DNA of 64,000 nt from Cupriavidus cauae (lineage in GTDB: Bacteria > Pseudomonadota > Gammaproteobacteria > Burkholderiales > Burkholderiaceae). Where the stretch lies: contig NZ_VWRN01000022.1 in NCBI RefSeq assembly GCF_008632125.1, forward strand, positions 117,030 through 181,029, in the 5' to 3' direction. A model generated the notes under the pieces. It was not told the DNA's origin. It made no database searches and was given only the letters and a program-made list of their open reading frames with translations. Below, piece after piece: positions 61,413 through 64,000 of the stretch; positions within the stretch are counted from its first letter, which is position 1, and each line of letters opens with the position of its first letter. A program made the position numbers and the translations under genes.

Positions 61413-61793
61413 TTATTTCCAGCCCAGCACGAGGGAGAAGATCACCCACTCGATCAGTTTGTCGGCAGACCACAAGAACAGCGCCATCACGACGACGAAG
61501 ACGAACACCAGGCCCGTCATCTGTCCGGCTTCCTTGCGGGTCGGCCACACCACCTTGCGGACTTCCCGGTACGATTCCCTGGCGAACCCCACGAATTCCT
61601 TGCCCGGTGCGGACACCAGCGCGACGATCACGCCGAGCACGAGGCCCGCGAACAGCGCGGCGCCGCGCACGTAGGCAGGCTGCTGCGCCAGCGCGTAGAA
61701 ACCGATCACGCCGGCCACCACGAGCAGCACGGCCACGCCCAGCAGCCACTTGCCACTGGAGGTGTTGACGGTTTCGACGTTGGGATTGGCCAT
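61413..61793 (-). CDS. secE: Preprotein translocase subunit SecE
   Basis: 126 residues from the ATG at 61793 (MANPNVETV). Three hydrophobic segments as in E. coli SecE (about 18-38, 46-65 and the last near residues 95-120), with the conserved amphipathic [16 protein letters not shown] before the last. An in-frame TTG three codons upstream is less likely. Confidence 0.97.
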   Translation of the reverse strand: MANPNVETVNTSSGKWLLGVAVLLVVAGVIGFYALAQQPAYVRGAALFAGLVLGVIVALVSAPGKEFVGFARESYREVRKVVWPTRKEAGQMTGLVFVFVVVMALFLWSADKLIEWVIFSLVLGWK

Positions 61794-61863
61794 GTTTCGC
61801 AAACGAGACTAAGCCGCGTCACGATGGATCCTCTGTGGATCCGCCCGACGCGGCTGATTGAAT

Positions 61864-61939
61864 TGGCAGGGGCAGAGGGAATCGAACCCCCAACCTTCGG
61901 TTTTGGAGACCGACGCTCTGCCAGTTGAGCTATACCCCT
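61864..61939 (-). tRNA. trpT: tRNA-Trp (anticodon CCA)
   Basis: 76 bases including an encoded CCA end. Seven-base acceptor stem AGGGGTA/TGCCCCT, anticodon loop CTCCAAA and TTC-containing T-loop form a complete cloverleaf. Between tuf copy 2 and secE. Two hairpins lie between it and tuf (61950-61974 and 61978-62010), probably RNA-processing elements. Confidence 0.97.
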
Positions 61940-62021
61940 AAAACAACTTTGGGGTCGGCTGGAGCCAACCCCACTGGCGGCAAACGCGGCCGGTTGGTGC
62001 CGCGTTTGCTGTCGTGACTGC

Positions 62022-63212
<1,191 letters not shown>

Positions 63213-63255
63213 TTCGCGACTCCTGTCTCGGTAGCGATATTGCCAGTGCGGTATT

Positions 63256-63330
<75 letters not shown>

Positions 63331-63362
63331 GAAACTTGATGACTGCGTTGCAGCAATCCTGC

Positions 63363-63436
63363 TGGAGCGGGTGAAGGGAATCGAACCCTCGTCGTAAGCT
63401 TGGAAGGCTTCTGCTCTACCATTGAGCTACACCCGC
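63363..63436 (-). tRNA. glyT: tRNA-Gly (anticodon TCC)
   Basis: 74 bases with encoded CCA. Acceptor GCGGGTG/CACCCGC, anticodon loop CTTCCAA. Between tRNA-Tyr and tRNA-Thr. Confidence 0.97.
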
Positions 63437-63487
63437 CCGGGTTACTTCACTTCACCGACATTGCCGGACTGCTGCTGCATTGCATTC

Positions 63488-63573
63488 TGGTGGAGAGGGT
63501 TGGATTCGAACCAACGTAGGCGTAAGCCAACAGATTTACAGTCTGCCCCCTTTAGCCACTCGGGCACCTCTCC
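63488..63573 (-). tRNA. tyrT: tRNA-Tyr (anticodon GTA)
   Basis: 86 bases with encoded CCA and the long variable arm of class II tRNAs. Acceptor GGAGAGG with matching 3' strand, anticodon loop CTGTAAA. First product of the operon. Confidence 0.97.
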
Positions 63574-63587
63574 GCAGAGAACTTGCG

Positions 63588-63616
63588 ATTATGGTGTAAT
63601 CGCCCCCGCCTGTCAA
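63588..63616 (-). promoter_or_regulatory. Strong promoter of the tRNA-tuf-secE-nusG operon
   Basis: Minus strand TTGACA, exactly 17 bases, CATAAT, with tRNA-Tyr starting 15 bases after the -10 hexamer. One of the best sigma-70 matches in the window. It drives tRNA-Tyr, -Gly, -Thr, tuf, tRNA-Trp, and probably secE-nusG-rplKA. Confidence 0.9.
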
Positions 63617-63837
63617 GCGCTTTCCCTCTGCTTTGCCAGGAAAACGGCTTGTTCGATCATCGGCGGAAACGGGCTGCGGCGGCCCGTGGCGAACCATCTT
63701 CGCGAACATCGGAAACGATGTCCTCTCACCCTATAGGGGCCCGCAAAACGGCCTGGAACGCGTCTACAGCAGTCGGGATATGGCGGTTGAGCTACCTGGG
63801 AGCGCGGTGGACCGGCCCGCTTTCCGCCGCCGCAAAG
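63617..63837. other. Region between rrn terminator and tRNA promoter
   Basis: 221 bases with no gene seen. Short open frames on both strands show no family features. Sequence just upstream of the -35 is T/C-mixed and could act as an UP element, but this is not evident. Confidence 0.6.
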
Positions 63838-63871
63838 CAAAACACCCCAGACCTTGTGAGATCTGGGGTGT
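63838..63871 (-). terminator. rRNA operon terminator
   Basis: Stem ACACCCCAGA/TCTGGGGTGT with a loop of about ten bases, followed on the minus strand by TTTT, just downstream of the 5S gene. Confidence 0.93.
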
Positions 63872-63885
63872 TCTGGGGATGGAGA

Positions 63886-64000
63886 GCCTGGCGATGACCT
63901 ACTTTCACACGGGTAGTCCGCACTATCATCGGCGCGAAGTCGTTTCACGGTCCTGTTCGGGATGGGAAGGGGTGGTTCCGACTTGCTATGGTCACCAGGC
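63886..64000 (-). rRNA. rrf: 5S ribosomal RNA, cut by the window edge
   Basis: The minus strand from 64000 reads GCCTGGTGACCATAGCAAGT and contains the conserved CCCATCCCGAACAGG and GTAGGTCATCGCCAGGC blocks. About 115 bases are visible, so at most a base or two at the 5' end lies outside the window. 23S and 16S genes should lie to the right. Confidence 0.95.

Overview
This window is a contiguous piece of a high-GC betaproteobacterial chromosome. Gene content and order fit the Burkholderiaceae, in the Cupriavidus/Ralstonia style. The main clues are the tRNA-Tyr/Gly/Thr - tuf - tRNA-Trp - secE - nusG order, a second identical tuf next to fusA, recQ lying between the str and rpoBC operons, and the cytochrome c4 - resB - ccsB and msrP - msrQ pairs. 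The genus is inferred, not proven.

Positions 1-8100 (minus strand): a partial REP-associated tyrosine transposase, then a type IV pilus/shikimate cluster transcribed pilN, pilO-pilP, pilQ, aroK, aroB, dgt. The pilus part is unusual. No pilM is visible. PilN has lost its usual N-terminal motif. PilO and PilP form one continuous reading frame. PilQ has a 9-bp coding minisatellite where its N-terminal AMIN region should be. Divergent from it is the class A penicillin-binding protein gene mrcA (8147-10525).

Positions 10.5-26 kb: mostly housekeeping and envelope genes: cyaY, lptM, lysA, msrQ-msrP (periplasmic methionine sulfoxide repair), a small lipoprotein, ccsB-resB-cytochrome c4 (cytochrome c maturation and electron transfer), engB, hemB, corA, dsbD and cutA. 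Many gene junctions carry short-unit tandem arrays (8-15 bp units).

Positions 26-46 kb (minus strand): a nearly complete ribosomal protein superoperon, read from rpsL through rpsG, fusA, tuf and rpsJ, then rplC to rpsQ, rplN to infA/rpmJ, and rpsM-rpsK-rpsD-rpoA-rplQ. The sequence shows plausible internal boundaries: a promoter before rpsL, a terminator plus a promoter between rpsJ and rplC, a promoter before rplN, and a terminator-like hairpin between rpsD and rpoA.

Positions 46-64 kb: recQ and an unassigned small gene. Then on the minus strand come tRNA-Tyr, tRNA-Gly, tRNA-Thr, tuf (second copy), tRNA-Trp, secE, nusG, rplK, rplA, rplJ, rplL, rpoB and rpoC, started by a strong consensus promoter. 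The right edge cuts the 5S gene of an rRNA operon, whose terminator lies just inside the window.

No CRISPR array, prophage, integron, plasmid origin or secondary-metabolite cluster was seen. The most noteworthy features are the remodelled pilus locus and the density of short tandem repeats in the non-ribosomal parts.
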